DNA of 64,000 nt from Pyrococcus sp. NA2 (GTDB taxonomy: Archaea > Methanobacteriota_B > Thermococci > Thermococcales > Thermococcaceae): positions 1,702,122 to 1,766,121 of the forward strand of contig NC_015474.1 of the NCBI RefSeq assembly GCF_000211475.1. The letters are read 5' to 3'. Shown piece after piece: positions 22,128 through 30,879 of the stretch. Position 1 is the stretch's first letter; every line of letters starts with the position of its first letter. The translations under genes and the position numbers were made by a program. The notes beneath the pieces were generated by a model. It was not told the origin of the DNA. It did not search any database and saw only the letters and a program-made list of their open reading frames with translations.

Positions 22128-22400
22128 ATGAAACCAATGTACAGGTCAAGGTCATGGAGAAGAAAGTACGTTAGGACTCCCGGAGGAAGAGTTGTAATAC
22201 ACTTTGAGAGGAGAAAGCCCAAGATAGCCCACTGCGCGATCTGTGGGAGGCCTCTCAATGGAATACCAAGGGGAAGGCCAGTTGAACTTAGGAAGCTACC
22301 AAAGACAAAGAAGAGGCCTGAGAGACCCTATCCACACTTGTGTCCAAAGTGCATGCGTAGGGTCATGAAAGAACAGATTAGAGCCCAGCTTCAGATTTGA
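22128..22400 (+). CDS. rpl34e: 50S ribosomal protein L34e
   Basis: 90 residues from ATG 22128 with GAGGTGG upstream. [20 protein letters not shown] is the L34e opening, and two Cys pairs ([10 protein letters not shown] and CPKCMRR) form a zinc ribbon. It is strongly basic, as expected for a large-subunit protein. It opens the L34e-cmk-L14e operon typical of euryarchaea, with cmk starting 11 bases after its stop. TAAACTTTAAAAGG at about 22080-22093 is the promoter. Confidence 0.95.
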   Translation: MKPMYRSRSWRRKYVRTPGGRVVIHFERRKPKIAHCAICGRPLNGIPRGRPVELRKLPKTKKRPERPYPHLCPKCMRRVMKEQIRAQLQI

Positions 22401-22411
22401 AGGGGTGAATC

Positions 22412-22990
22412 ATGCCCAAAGGCAAACTTGTAATTACAGTTAGTGGGTTGGCAGGTTCTGGAACAACGACGCTGTCAAAGAAGATAGCCGAGTATTACGG
22501 GCTAAAGCATGTTTATGCAGGATTGATATTCAGACAGATGGCAAAGGAAAGGGGAATGACCCTAGAAGAGTTCCAGAAATATGCAGAGCTACACCCAGAG
22601 ATAGACAGGGAAGTCGACAGGAGGCAAATAGAGGCTGCTAAAGAAGGTAATGTTGTTATAGAGGGGAGACTCGCTGGATGGATGGTCAAAAATGCTGATT
22701 TAAAGATATGGCTTGATGCTCCAATCAGGGTTAGAGCTGAAAGGGTTGCAAAGAGGGAAGGGATAAGTGTTGAGGAGGCGTTCATGAAGATTGCTGAAAG
22801 AGAAATGCAGAACAGGAAAAGGTATTTAAACCTATATGGTATCGACATCAACGATTTGTCAATATATGATTTAATTATAAACACCGCAAAGTGGTCCCCT
22901 GAAGGTGTATTTGCAATCGTTAAGGCCGCTATAGACCACCTCGACCCCGTCGGCGACGCGGGGTCGAAAAAAGAGAAGGAGGTGGGATGA
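22412..22990 (+). CDS. cmk: cytidylate kinase
   Basis: 192 residues. The P-loop VSGLAGSGTTTLSKKIA is the archaeal type, with the later EGRLAGWM and REMQNRKRYLNLYGIDIND segments typical of archaeal Cmk. It phosphorylates CMP/dCMP. Its last codons encode DHLDPVGDAGSKKEKEVG, an unusually GC-rich stretch that at RNA level forms a strong hairpin and covers the ribosome site of L14e; its stop is immediately followed by the L14e ATG. The C-terminal tail may therefore be shaped by RNA constraints. Confidence 0.93.
   Translation: MPKGKLVITVSGLAGSGTTTLSKKIAEYYGLKHVYAGLIFRQMAKERGMTLEEFQKYAELHPEIDREVDRRQIEAAKEGNVVIEGRLAGWMVKNADLKIWLDAPIRVRAERVAKREGISVEEAFMKIAEREMQNRKRYLNLYGIDINDLSIYDLIINTAKWSPEGVFAIVKAAIDHLDPVGDAGSKKEKEVG
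22936..22985 (+). promoter_or_regulatory. hairpin that can hide the L14e ribosome-binding site
   Basis: GACCCCG (22943-22949) pairs perfectly with CGGGGTC (22959-22965), extendable by two pairs each side, leaving a small loop. In addition CCACCTC (22936-22942) is the exact complement of GAGGTGG (22979-22985), the L14e ribosome site. Both helices can stack, leaving an A-rich bulge. Because the element is inside the end of cmk, ribosomes translating cmk would open it, giving translational coupling. A role for L14e feedback is speculation. Confidence 0.5.
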
Positions 22991-23239
22991 ATGCCCGCAA
23001 TAGATATTGGTAGGATCGCCGTAATTATAGCCGGAAGAAGAGCTGGACAGAAGTGCGTTATAGTTGACATAATAGACAAGAACTTCGTTCTAGTTACAGG
23101 AGCTGGACTAAACAAAGTTAAGAGAAGAAGAATGAACATAAAACACCTTGAACCACTTCCAGAGAAGATAGACATTCCAAGGGGAGCAAGTGACGAAGAA
23201 GTCAAAGCTGCCTTGGAGAAGGCAGGCATCTCCCTCTAA
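22991..23239 (+). CDS. rpl14e: 50S ribosomal protein L14e
   Basis: 82 residues. [20 protein letters not shown] begins the KOW-like beta barrel, followed by [25 protein letters not shown] and the usual [11 protein letters not shown] tail region. It is a large-subunit protein of archaea and eukaryotes. The ATG directly follows the cmk stop; GGAGGTGG is at ideal distance but lies in a potential hairpin. In many archaea cbf5 follows next; here the next gene is a deacetylase, with its own promoter. Confidence 0.94.
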   Translation: MPAIDIGRIAVIIAGRRAGQKCVIVDIIDKNFVLVTGAGLNKVKRRRMNIKHLEPLPEKIDIPRGASDEEVKAALEKAGISL

Positions 23240-23292
23240 TCATTTTTTGAACAAACTTTATATAAATCAACTTCAGAATCCAATTGATAGTT

Positions 23293-24297
23293 ATGGTTGG
23301 TGAGATATACTATTCGAGAAAATTCCTTCTCCATAAGTTGGACAACTACCACCCCGAGAATCCAGGAAGGTTATGGCTAGTTCTCACGGCGATAAGAGAA
23401 CTAAATTTGGAGGATCACATAGAGGAGCCATCTCCCATCGAGGAGACTCTAATTTATAAAATTCATGAAAGGGAATACGTGGAAACCATAAGAAAGTTGT
23501 CCCTTAGCGGGGGAGGTTACCTCGATGCTGACACTTATGTAGGGCCAAGGACATGGGAAGCAGCGATTCTTGCTCTTGGAGCTTCTCGCCAAGCAGCGCT
23601 ATCCGCCTTAGAATACGGAGAACTCAACATGGCTCTCGTAAGGCCACCGGGACATCATGCGGGTAGAAGGGGAAGAGCTATGGGAGCTCCAACGCTTGGT
23701 TTCTGTATTTTCAACAACGTTGCCATGGCGGCCTTAACCTTGAAGATGGAGGTAGGAAAGGCCCTGATAATAGACTTTGACGCTCATCATGGAAACGGAA
23801 CCCAAGAGATATTTTGGGATGATGCCGACGTGGTTCATATAGACCTACATGAAAGAGAGATATACCCTGGAACAGGGGATGTTGGTGAGATTGGGGGAAT
23901 TAGAGCAAAAGGCACAAAGGTAAACCTTCCAATGCCTCACTATTCTACGGATGGAGATTATATATACGCATGGAATGAAGTCGTAATGCCCATAGTAGAT
24001 GAGTTCAAACCAAAGATTGTTTTAGTATCTGCTGGATTTGATGGATTCAAGGGTGATGGCTTAACAACTTTAAAGTTGACGGAGATGTTTTACTCCTATG
24101 CTGGTTCAAGTCTAAGAAAGTATCCTGTGGCATTAATCCTCGAAGGAGGATATAGCACAGGACTAAAGAAAGGATTTCCGGCATTCATACTAGGTTACGA
24201 GGAGGAGAGAAGTAAGGATCATGGACAACCTAGCTATGAAACTCTAAAGTTGGTGGAGGAAGTTAAAGATATCTTAAGTCCCTGGTGGTCACTATAG
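23293..24297 (+). CDS. histone-deacetylase-family amidohydrolase (AcuC/HDAC-like)
   Basis: 334 residues from ATG 23293 (TTG 23284 is in frame but unlikely). Signature segments: RPPGHHAGRRG (paired His), GFCIFNNVAMAAL, DFDAHHGNGTQEIF (Asp and His zinc ligands), SAGFDGFKGDGL (second Asp) and LEGGYSTG. The family removes acyl groups from lysine or polyamines. In archaea the substrate may be Alba, acetylpolyamines or acyl-lysine enzymes; none is shown here. ACTTTATATAAATC about 27 bases ahead of the ATG is a clear TATA box for a nearly leaderless message. Confidence 0.9.
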   Translation: MVGEIYYSRKFLLHKLDNYHPENPGRLWLVLTAIRELNLEDHIEEPSPIEETLIYKIHEREYVETIRKLSLSGGGYLDADTYVGPRTWEAAILALGASRQAALSALEYGELNMALVRPPGHHAGRRGRAMGAPTLGFCIFNNVAMAALTLKMEVGKALIIDFDAHHGNGTQEIFWDDADVVHIDLHEREIYPGTGDVGEIGGIRAKGTKVNLPMPHYSTDGDYIYAWNEVVMPIVDEFKPKIVLVSAGFDGFKGDGLTTLKLTEMFYSYAGSSLRKYPVALILEGGYSTGLKKGFPAFILGYEEERSKDHGQPSYETLKLVEEVKDILSPWWSL

Positions 24298-24328
24298 ATT
24301 TATATTCTTTTTGGATTTATTCTTATAT

Positions 24329-24868
24329 ATGAAGCAGGTAGCTACCATAATTTTAGTTTTCATTACTTTAGGCTTAGGATGCATTGGAGGTGAGAAAGAG
24401 ATGAGCCTAAGAGTTAGTTCAACGTTTGAAAACAACGAATTTATACCTGCAAAGTACACATGCGAGGGTATAGACGTGAATCCTCCTCTGAAGATTGAAG
24501 GGCTGAGCGATAGAGCTGTTAGTTTAGTCATCATAGTTGATGACCCTGATGCGCCAGGAGGAACATTCACTCACTGGATAGCCTGGAATATTCCTCCAGT
24601 TACTGAAATTCCTGAGGGAATTCCCAAAGAGGGAGTAGTTGAGAGGCCAATAAAAATGATTCAAGGAAGGAATGATTTTGGAAGGATAGGATATAACGGT
24701 CCATGCCCTCCGAGAGGTCATGGAATTCACCACTATCATTTCAAAATTTATGTACTTGACACGAAGTTAGATTTGAAGCCAGGGGCAAGTAGGAAAGAAC
24801 TGGAAAAAGCTATGCAAGGGCACATAATTCAGTTCGGAGAGCTTGTTGGTCTGTATGAGAGAAAATAG
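24329..24868 (+). CDS. PEBP/YbhB-family lipoprotein
   Basis: 179 residues. A lipoprotein signal peptide ends in LGLGC followed by IGGEKE, so the protein is probably anchored outside the membrane. The PEBP core follows: VSLVIIVDDPDAPGGTFTHW, then NGPCPPRGHGIHHYHFKIYVLD, the anion-binding pocket. The family includes Raf kinase inhibitor proteins and the E. coli YbhB/YbcL; function in archaea is unknown. GATTTATATTC about 27 bases before the ATG, with no ribosome site, indicates a leaderless transcript. Confidence 0.87.
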   Translation: MKQVATIILVFITLGLGCIGGEKEMSLRVSSTFENNEFIPAKYTCEGIDVNPPLKIEGLSDRAVSLVIIVDDPDAPGGTFTHWIAWNIPPVTEIPEGIPKEGVVERPIKMIQGRNDFGRIGYNGPCPPRGHGIHHYHFKIYVLDTKLDLKPGASRKELEKAMQGHIIQFGELVGLYERK

Positions 24869-24905
24869 AGGATTTCTCTTTTTATTTTATTCTCCGAAAG
24901 AATTA

Positions 24906-24983
24906 TGGTGGGCCCGCGGGGCTTCGAACCCCGGACCTCCCGCTTATCAGGCGGGCGCTCTAACCAGGCTGAGCCACGGGCCC
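24906..24983 (-). tRNA. tRNA-Ile (GAU)
   Basis: Cloverleaf with acceptor GGGCCCG/CGGGCCC, anticodon stem CCCGC/GCGGG, loop CTGATAA giving anticodon GAU, GGTTCGAAGCC T-loop, and an encoded CCA. It lies 3 bases after tRNA-Glu on the same strand, so the two are one transcript. Confidence 0.95.
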
Positions 24984-24986
24984 ATT

Positions 24987-25064
24987 TGGTGCCCCGGCCG
25001 GGATTTGAACCCGGGTCGCGGGATCGAGAGTCCCGCATGATTGACCGGGCTACACCACCGGGGC
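24987..25064 (-). tRNA. tRNA-Glu (CUC)
   Basis: Acceptor GCCCCGG/CCGGGGC, anticodon stem CGGGA/TCCCG, loop CTCTCGA giving anticodon CUC, T-loop GGTTCAAATCC and an encoded CCA. Promoter: CTTTTTAAATTT on the minus strand at about 25090-25101, close to 30 bases ahead of the 5' end. Confidence 0.94.
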
Positions 25065-25218
25065 GCGTCCAATAGTTTTTCCCTAGGCACAAATTTAAAA
25101 AGTTTTCGATCGCTTCATTGTTACTTTCATTTGAAGGAACAAACCAAATTAGGAGATACAACGATTGAAAAATACCCAAATTTCATTGAGTTTTATTGCA
25201 TCTAACAGACGGTCCTCC

Positions 25219-25716
25219 TTATTCCTCTGGAAGTATATAATACACGTAATGAGGTCTATTTGTGAACTCATCAATGTAAACCACCGTTCCTGGTTTAGGA
25301 GGTTTTAGATAATGAACCTCACCTTTCCTAGTTGTTATTGCCGCAAAGGCATCTCCTTTCCTAACCCTATTTCCTACATCGGCTATCAGGGTCACCACGT
25401 AACCCTCCACAGGTAACAGCAGTAACTCGTCCCCCTTCTTCAGGTAGATCTTGGTTCTCCTGTCTGGGTAGACTATTATCGCATCCACCTTCATCCTGTG
25501 CTCATATTGATCAACGTAGAAATGAAATCTGTCATAGATTTCCTTGGCTAGAAATTTTGCCTTGTCCAATTCTATGAACTCAGGAACTTCTTCCCCCTCT
25601 CTGAGTCTTACCTCAATGTTATCTTGAATTACTATACAATCGTGCTTTACCCTCCTTCCTTCTAGGCATTCTTCTTTTGGAACTTCGACATAGAGTTGAG
25701 GTATCCTGCTCATCAT
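25219..25716 (-). CDS. DUF2118 family protein with biotinyl/lipoyl-like domain
   Basis: 165 residues. The C-terminal half (KKGDELLLLPVEGYVVTLIA, VGNRVRKGDAFAAITTRKGEV, LKPPKPGTVVYIDEF) has the repeating hammerhead pattern of biotinyl/lipoyl domains but lacks the acceptor lysine motif, as expected for DUF2118. The family is restricted to archaea and unassigned. Its ATG overlaps the GNAT stop by 4 bases and GGAGG lies 7 bases upstream, so both form an operon and may work on one substrate. Confidence 0.72.
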   Translation of the reverse strand: MMSRIPQLYVEVPKEECLEGRRVKHDCIVIQDNIEVRLREGEEVPEFIELDKAKFLAKEIYDRFHFYVDQYEHRMKVDAIIVYPDRRTKIYLKKGDELLLLPVEGYVVTLIADVGNRVRKGDAFAAITTRKGEVHYLKPPKPGTVVYIDEFTNRPHYVYYILPEE

Positions 25717-26525
25717 AATCCCTCCTCCTTTCTGAACACCAGTACGTTCGGATCATTAGTATCATCCCATAAATAAAGGTTCAACTTTTTTATTCCTTGG
25801 AGTAGCGGTTTGACTCCACCAGGAAGCATTACGTCAAACTCCTCTTCTCCTCTCTCCTTTGCCACCCACGCCATCGCAGGCAACATAGCCTTCAATCCTG
25901 ACAACCCAATGTCGAGAGGAGTAAATGTCGTTCCGGATTTTGGAGCCAAAAAGTATAGACCATTTGTCTCATAGAGAGTTGCATTCTTCCTGATCCAGTC
26001 AACTGCCTCTGCACTTCTTTTAATGAAGCGCCAACCCACTGGAATTATACCCAAGGTTAAATGTTCCAACTTTAATTCAACCTCTTTAGGTTCTTCAGGT
26101 TCAAAGCTATTAACTTTAGCTCCAAAGATGAAGAACTTTGCCTTAACATAAAATCCCGTCTTTTCAGCCATTGAGATGCTCTCTCTAATTAAAAAATAAG
26201 TTGCGAACTCTAAAGCCTCTATCTTCCCCTCCCTGGCAAGTTTCTTGCCTACATCAATAATGAAATTATGGAGCATCTTTCCGTATCCTCTCCTTCTGTA
26301 ATTTGGGTGAACTCTTAATCCCTCTAGCCATCCAACTTTTCCTGGAAGGATTGTCAACTTCACAGTTCCTATAACCTTCCCATTAATTTCCAAGACATAA
26401 AAGTTGTCTCCGACCCATTCGTCAAAGACGTCAGCTATGTAATCCCCACCACCCCAGGTTAGCCTGGCTATCTCTTCGATGAATGGCTTGTCTTCAGGCC
26501 TTGCTTTTCTTATTATTGGCCTCAT
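25713..26525 (-). CDS. GNAT-family N-acetyltransferase
   Basis: 270 residues. Residues 1 to about 150 are a GNAT domain: RKARPEDKPFIEEIARLTW, GKVGWLEGLRVHPNYRRRGYGKML (acetyl-CoA pyrophosphate loop R-x2-G-x-G). The remaining ~115 residues form a second domain without recognised motif, as in other two-domain archaeal GNATs. The acceptor is unknown. It is transcribed with the DUF2118 gene and divergent from the AOR gene, sharing a short AT-rich promoter region. Confidence 0.85.
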   Translation of the reverse strand: MRPIIRKARPEDKPFIEEIARLTWGGGDYIADVFDEWVGDNFYVLEINGKVIGTVKLTILPGKVGWLEGLRVHPNYRRRGYGKMLHNFIIDVGKKLAREGKIEALEFATYFLIRESISMAEKTGFYVKAKFFIFGAKVNSFEPEEPKEVELKLEHLTLGIIPVGWRFIKRSAEAVDWIRKNATLYETNGLYFLAPKSGTTFTPLDIGLSGLKAMLPAMAWVAKERGEEEFDVMLPGGVKPLLQGIKKLNLYLWDDTNDPNVLVFRKEEGL

Positions 26526-26627
26526 GTTAAATTTCTGGGGTTATATACTTTTGAAGTTTTTTGGTGAAAGAGGATGCAACCAAAATATTTATGAAAATTG
26601 TTGAAAAATGTAAAGGTGGTGGATTGT

Positions 26628-28493
26628 ATGAAGGGATGGTGGGGGAGGATTCTAAGGATAAACTTAACAACTGGAGAAGTTAAAGTTCAGGAATACCCCG
26701 AAGAAATTGCTAAGAAGTTTATTGGTGGTAGGGGACTAGCAGCCTGGATTCTTTGGAATGAAGTTAAAGGTGTTGATCCTCTTAGTCCAGAAAATAAGCT
26801 CGTTTTTGCTGCAGGTCCTTTTAATGGACTACCAACCCCAAGCGGTGGAAAGCTTGTTATCGCAGCTAAGAGTCCACTAACTGGAGGTTATGGTGACGGA
26901 AATCTTGGAACAATGGCCTCCGTTCACTTAAGGAGAGCAGGATACGATGCCCTTGTAGTTGAAGGAAAGGCAAAAAGGCCTGTATACATCTACATAGAGG
27001 ATGATAACGTTAGCATTCTTAGTGCCGAAGGTCTATGGGGTAAGGGAACGTTCGAGACAGAGAGAGAACTTAAGGAAATTCACGGAAAGAACGTTGGAGT
27101 ACTCAGCATAGGGCCAGCGGGAGAGAACCTTGTAAAGTTTGCAGTTGTGATGTCACAGGAGGGTAGAGCAGCAGGAAGACCAGGAATGGGTGCCGTTATG
27201 GGAAGTAAGAATCTTAAGGCAATAGTAATCAGGGGAACCAAGGAGATTCCAGTTGCAAATAAGGAAGAGTTAAAGAAGCTCAGTCAGGAGGCGTATAATG
27301 AGATATTGAACTCGCCAGGATATCCGTTCTGGAAGAGACAGGGTACAATGGCAGCAGTTGAGTGGACGAACGAGAACTCTGCATTACCAACCAGAAACTT
27401 TAGTGATGGAAGCTTTGAGTTCGCAAGGCCGATAGACGGTTACACAATGGAGGGTATGAAGATAAAGCAGAGGGGATGTCCATACTGTAACATGCCCTGT
27501 GGAAACGTTGTTCTTGACGCTGAAGGCCAAGAGAGCGAGCTTGATTATGAGAACGTTGCTTTGCTAGGTGCTAATCTTGGAATAGGAAAGCTCAACGAGG
27601 TTGCCGTTCTAAACAGAATCGCGGATGATATGGGAATGGATACCATAAGCCTCGGTGGAGTTATAGGATTCATAATGGAGGCCAAAGAGAAGGGACTTAT
27701 CAAGGATGATGAAGCTCCAGAGTTTGGGGACTTTAAGAAGGCCAAGGAGTTGGCATTGAACATAGCCTACAGAAGAACAGAGCTAGGGAACTTTGCCGCT
27801 GAAGGAGTAAAGAGGATGGCCGAGAAGCTTGGTGATGATAGCTTTGCGATGCATGTTAAGGGACTCGAAGTTAGCGGTTACAACTGTTACATCTATCCAG
27901 GGATGGCCCTAGCTTATGGAACAAGCTCAATTGGTGCCCATCATAAGGAAGCCTGGGTTATAGCTTGGGAGATTGGAACTGCGCCAATAGAGGGTGAGCA
28001 GGCCAAGAAGGTTGAGTACAAGATAACCTATGATCCAGAAAAGGCGGCAAAGGTAGTTGAGCTTCAGAGGCTAAGAGGTGGACTCTTCGAGATGCTGACC
28101 GCATGTAGACTACCATGGGTCGAGATAGGACTAAGCCTAGAGTACTATCCAAAGTTGCTCAAGGCCATAACAGGGGTAACTTATACATGGGATGATCTTT
28201 ACAAGGCCGCTGACAGGGTTTATGCATTGATAAGGGCCTACTGGGTAAGAGAGTTCAACGGTAAGTGGGACAGGACAATGGATTATCCACCAAAGAGATG
28301 GTTTACTGAGGGATTGAAGAGCGGACCATACAAGGGACAGCACCTTGACAGGGAGAAATACGATGCACTTCTCTCCGAGTATTATAGGATAAGGGGATGG
28401 GATGAGAGAGGAATACCAACCAAAGAGACACTTAAGAATCTAGACTTAGACTTTGTAATTCCTGAACTTGAGAAGGTAGTTAAGCTCTCCTGA
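26628..28493 (+). CDS. tungsten-dependent aldehyde:ferredoxin oxidoreductase family protein
   Basis: 621 residues from ATG 26628 with GGTGG five bases upstream. The N-terminus ([28 protein letters not shown]) is the AOR opening. The cluster ligands CPYCNMPC (Cys284, 287, 291) plus Cys493 (LTACRLPW) should bind a [4Fe-4S] cluster, and [12 protein letters not shown] is a pterin-binding motif. The known family oxidises aldehydes with ferredoxin at a tungstopterin. It differs from P. furiosus GAPOR and WORs as I recall them; which aldehyde it uses is unclear. It overlaps the malic enzyme gene tail to tail by 14 bases. Confidence 0.9.
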   Translation: MKGWWGRILRINLTTGEVKVQEYPEEIAKKFIGGRGLAAWILWNEVKGVDPLSPENKLVFAAGPFNGLPTPSGGKLVIAAKSPLTGGYGDGNLGTMASVHLRRAGYDALVVEGKAKRPVYIYIEDDNVSILSAEGLWGKGTFETERELKEIHGKNVGVLSIGPAGENLVKFAVVMSQEGRAAGRPGMGAVMGSKNLKAIVIRGTKEIPVANKEELKKLSQEAYNEILNSPGYPFWKRQGTMAAVEWTNENSALPTRNFSDGSFEFARPIDGYTMEGMKIKQRGCPYCNMPCGNVVLDAEGQESELDYENVALLGANLGIGKLNEVAVLNRIADDMGMDTISLGGVIGFIMEAKEKGLIKDDEAPEFGDFKKAKELALNIAYRRTELGNFAAEGVKRMAEKLGDDSFAMHVKGLEVSGYNCYIYPGMALAYGTSSIGAHHKEAWVIAWEIGTAPIEGEQAKKVEYKITYDPEKAAKVVELQRLRGGLFEMLTACRLPWVEIGLSLEYYPKLLKAITGVTYTWDDLYKAADRVYALIRAYWVREFNGKWDRTMDYPPKRWFTEGLKSGPYKGQHLDREKYDALLSEYYRIRGWDERGIPTKETLKNLDLDFVIPELEKVVKLS

Positions 28494-29763
28494 TTTCCAT
28501 TATCTTTTTTGTTATTGGTGCTATCACTTCCTCATAGAATTTTATAAGCTTCAAAGTGTTCTCTTCAATCTCCTCTCCCTTAACCTTTATTCTTGCAACA
28601 CCCTCTCTTATTGCCTCCTCAGCTACAGCCCTAGCTTCTTTAGCGTAGACAAGGGGATTAAGTGGTGATGGGATTATATTTTCCTCGCTTACATCCTCTA
28701 CAACACTTGCTATAGCCTTTGCAGCTTCAATTATCATTCCATCTGTTATACTCTTTGCTCTAACGTCCAATGCTCCTCTAAATATCCCTGGGAACCCGAG
28801 AAGGTTATTTATTTGGTTTGGGTAATCACTTCTCCCCGTGGCGACTATTCTTGCTCCAGCCTTCTTGGCATCCTCCGGAAGTATCTCAGGAACTGGATTT
28901 GCCAACGGAAATACTATTGCGTCGTCCGCCATCTTCTTTATCCATTCTGGTTTTATAACCCCTGGTCCTGGCCTCGTAAATGATATCAGAACGTCTGCAC
29001 CATTAAGGGCTTTCTCTGGCCCTCCTTCTATGCCTTCGCTATTTGTCTTCTCAAGTAGCCAACCCCTATAGGGGAAGAGGGCCTCTAGATCAAGATCGTT
29101 TGTCAATATCCTTGGCTCTCCGTTCACCAACTCAACAACCCTAACATTTCCTGGATTGACTCCAGCCTCAACTAGAATTCTTAAAGTTGCAAAACCTGCA
29201 GCTCCAGCTCCAAATAGGGCAATTGTTATCTCACTCAACTTCTTCCCAACCACCTTTAGGGCATTTATAAGACCTGCCAAAACAACGGCAGCTGTTCCTT
29301 GTTGGTCATCATGAAAGACTGGAATGTCAAGTTCTTTCCTAAGCCTATCCAATATGTAAAAGCACTTTGGAGAGGCTATGTCCTCCAGGTTTATCCCCCC
29401 GAAGGTTGGCGATATTGCCTTAACTACCTCAATGAACATTTCTGGGTCTTGTTCTTTTATCATTATTGGGAATGCATCTATCCCTCCAAACCTCTTGAAT
29501 AGTAGGGCCTTCCCTTCCATTACAGGTAGACCCGCCAAAGGTCCTATGTTTCCAAGGCCAAGTATTCTACTTCCGTCACTTACAACTGCAACGAGATTTC
29601 CCTTGCTTGTATATTCATAGACCTTTTCATTCACCCTTGCTATCTCCTTACATGGCTCGGCAACTCCTGGAGTGTAAGCTAAGCTCAAGTGTTCCCTAGT
29701 CTCTAGGGGAACCTTTGGGATTATCCCTATCTTTCCACCTCTGTGAAACTCAAGTGGATCCAT
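28480..29763 (-). CDS. malic enzyme (oxaloacetate-decarboxylating malate dehydrogenase)
   Basis: 427 residues. Catalytic and binding segments: [17 protein letters not shown] (tyrosine region), [26 protein letters not shown] (lysine region), [30 protein letters not shown] (metal Asp), and the Rossmann loop [14 protein letters not shown]. It converts malate to pyruvate with NAD(P). It is the short prokaryotic form. It overlaps the malate dehydrogenase gene upstream by 14 bases, so both enzymes of a malate node are co-translated. P. horikoshii has the same pair (PH1275/PH1277 in my memory). Confidence 0.93.
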   Translation of the reverse strand: MDPLEFHRGGKIGIIPKVPLETREHLSLAYTPGVAEPCKEIARVNEKVYEYTSKGNLVAVVSDGSRILGLGNIGPLAGLPVMEGKALLFKRFGGIDAFPIMIKEQDPEMFIEVVKAISPTFGGINLEDIASPKCFYILDRLRKELDIPVFHDDQQGTAAVVLAGLINALKVVGKKLSEITIALFGAGAAGFATLRILVEAGVNPGNVRVVELVNGEPRILTNDLDLEALFPYRGWLLEKTNSEGIEGGPEKALNGADVLISFTRPGPGVIKPEWIKKMADDAIVFPLANPVPEILPEDAKKAGARIVATGRSDYPNQINNLLGFPGIFRGALDVRAKSITDGMIIEAAKAIASVVEDVSEENIIPSPLNPLVYAKEARAVAEEAIREGVARIKVKGEEIEENTLKLIKFYEEVIAPITKKIMEIRRA

Positions 29764-30847
29764 ACCTCAACCCCTCAACTCCAACTTTCTTAGCAATCTC
29801 ATTCAGCTCTTCGAGAACCTTCTTATATATGGGCACCCCAAGCTTGAGCCTAGTTTCCATCGTTAAGAACCCCTTTTCTCCATGAATCCATATCCTTTCA
29901 AAGTCTTTATGTTTCTTCGACCTTTTTATCTCCTCTATCATCTCGCTCATCCTTTCCTTGAATTCCTCCAGCGGAATGAAATGTTCTATGTCTATTGCCA
30001 TGAAGAAGTGACAAACATTACTCCCTTTCTCATTCGTATTTTTAACATGCTTGCTCCAGGTACCTCCTGATAGGATTCCCGAGAGAATGTCGACCATTAA
30101 GCTTAGCCCATATCCCTTATGACCTCCAAATAATTCTCCAAGGCCTCCAAGAGGCAACAATGAGCCTCCATTGAACACTTCTTCGACATCAGTGGTTAAG
30201 TTTCCTTCTCTATCTATTGCCCATCCTTTCGGGATTGGCTTCCCTTTTCTCCTGTAGACCTCAAGCTTACCTATTGGAACTACACTAGTTGCCATGTCAA
30301 GGAGAAATGGTCTTCCTCTAGTCGGAGCTGCTATAGCTATTGGATTCGTTCCTAGGACTCTCTCAATTCCTCCCGTTGGTGCAACCAGTGGCCTGGAATT
30401 CGTCATGCTGATTCCTATCATTCCCTCCTCTGCAGCCATCAACGCGTAGTATCCTGCTATTCCATAGTGATTGCTGTTTCTAACGACGACAACTCCAATT
30501 CCACTCTTCCTAGCTTTTTCTATTGCAATTCTCATTGCCCTATAACCGACGACTTGTCCTAAGCCTTCATCACCATCAACTAATGCATAAGATGGTCCCT
30601 CCCTCAATATCCTTATGTTGGGCCTTAGGTTTACGGCTCCACTGAGTATCCCGTCAACATACCTCTTCAACCTCTGAACGCCATGGCTTTCTATCCCTCT
30701 CAGATCTGCCATTATTAAGTTGTCAGCAACTATTTTTGCATCCTCCTCTGGAACTCCTAGCTTTGTTAAAACTCTCACTACGAACGAGAATAGTTCATCT
30801 TTTGGAATTCTAATATAGTTCTCATCGATGTATCCTTTTTCAAACAT
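29750..30847 (-). CDS. malate dehydrogenase of the LDH2/MDH (YlbC/ComC) family
   Basis: 365 residues. NLIMADLRGIESHGVQRLKR near residue 47, VVRNSNHYGIAGYYALMA with the catalytic His near residue 122, and MTNSRPLVAPTGG are hallmarks of the type-2 malate/L-lactate dehydrogenases, whose fold differs from classical LDH. It should interconvert malate and oxaloacetate with NAD(P)H. First gene of a two-gene operon with the malic enzyme. A 32-base gap separates it from the Vps4-like gene upstream on the same strand, which may belong to the same transcript. Confidence 0.9.
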   Translation of the reverse strand: MFEKGYIDENYIRIPKDELFSFVVRVLTKLGVPEEDAKIVADNLIMADLRGIESHGVQRLKRYVDGILSGAVNLRPNIRILREGPSYALVDGDEGLGQVVGYRAMRIAIEKARKSGIGVVVVRNSNHYGIAGYYALMAAEEGMIGISMTNSRPLVAPTGGIERVLGTNPIAIAAPTRGRPFLLDMATSVVPIGKLEVYRRKGKPIPKGWAIDREGNLTTDVEEVFNGGSLLPLGGLGELFGGHKGYGLSLMVDILSGILSGGTWSKHVKNTNEKGSNVCHFFMAIDIEHFIPLEEFKERMSEMIEEIKRSKKHKDFERIWIHGEKGFLTMETRLKLGVPIYKKVLEELNEIAKKVGVEGLRYGST

Positions 30848-30879
30848 CCTAGATCCCAGAGGTTATTATTGGAAACTCC

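Noticed and set aside
24829-25179. A 116-codon minus-strand open frame
   Set aside because: It runs through both tRNA genes and has no ribosome site; its length comes from GC-rich tRNA sequence lacking stops.
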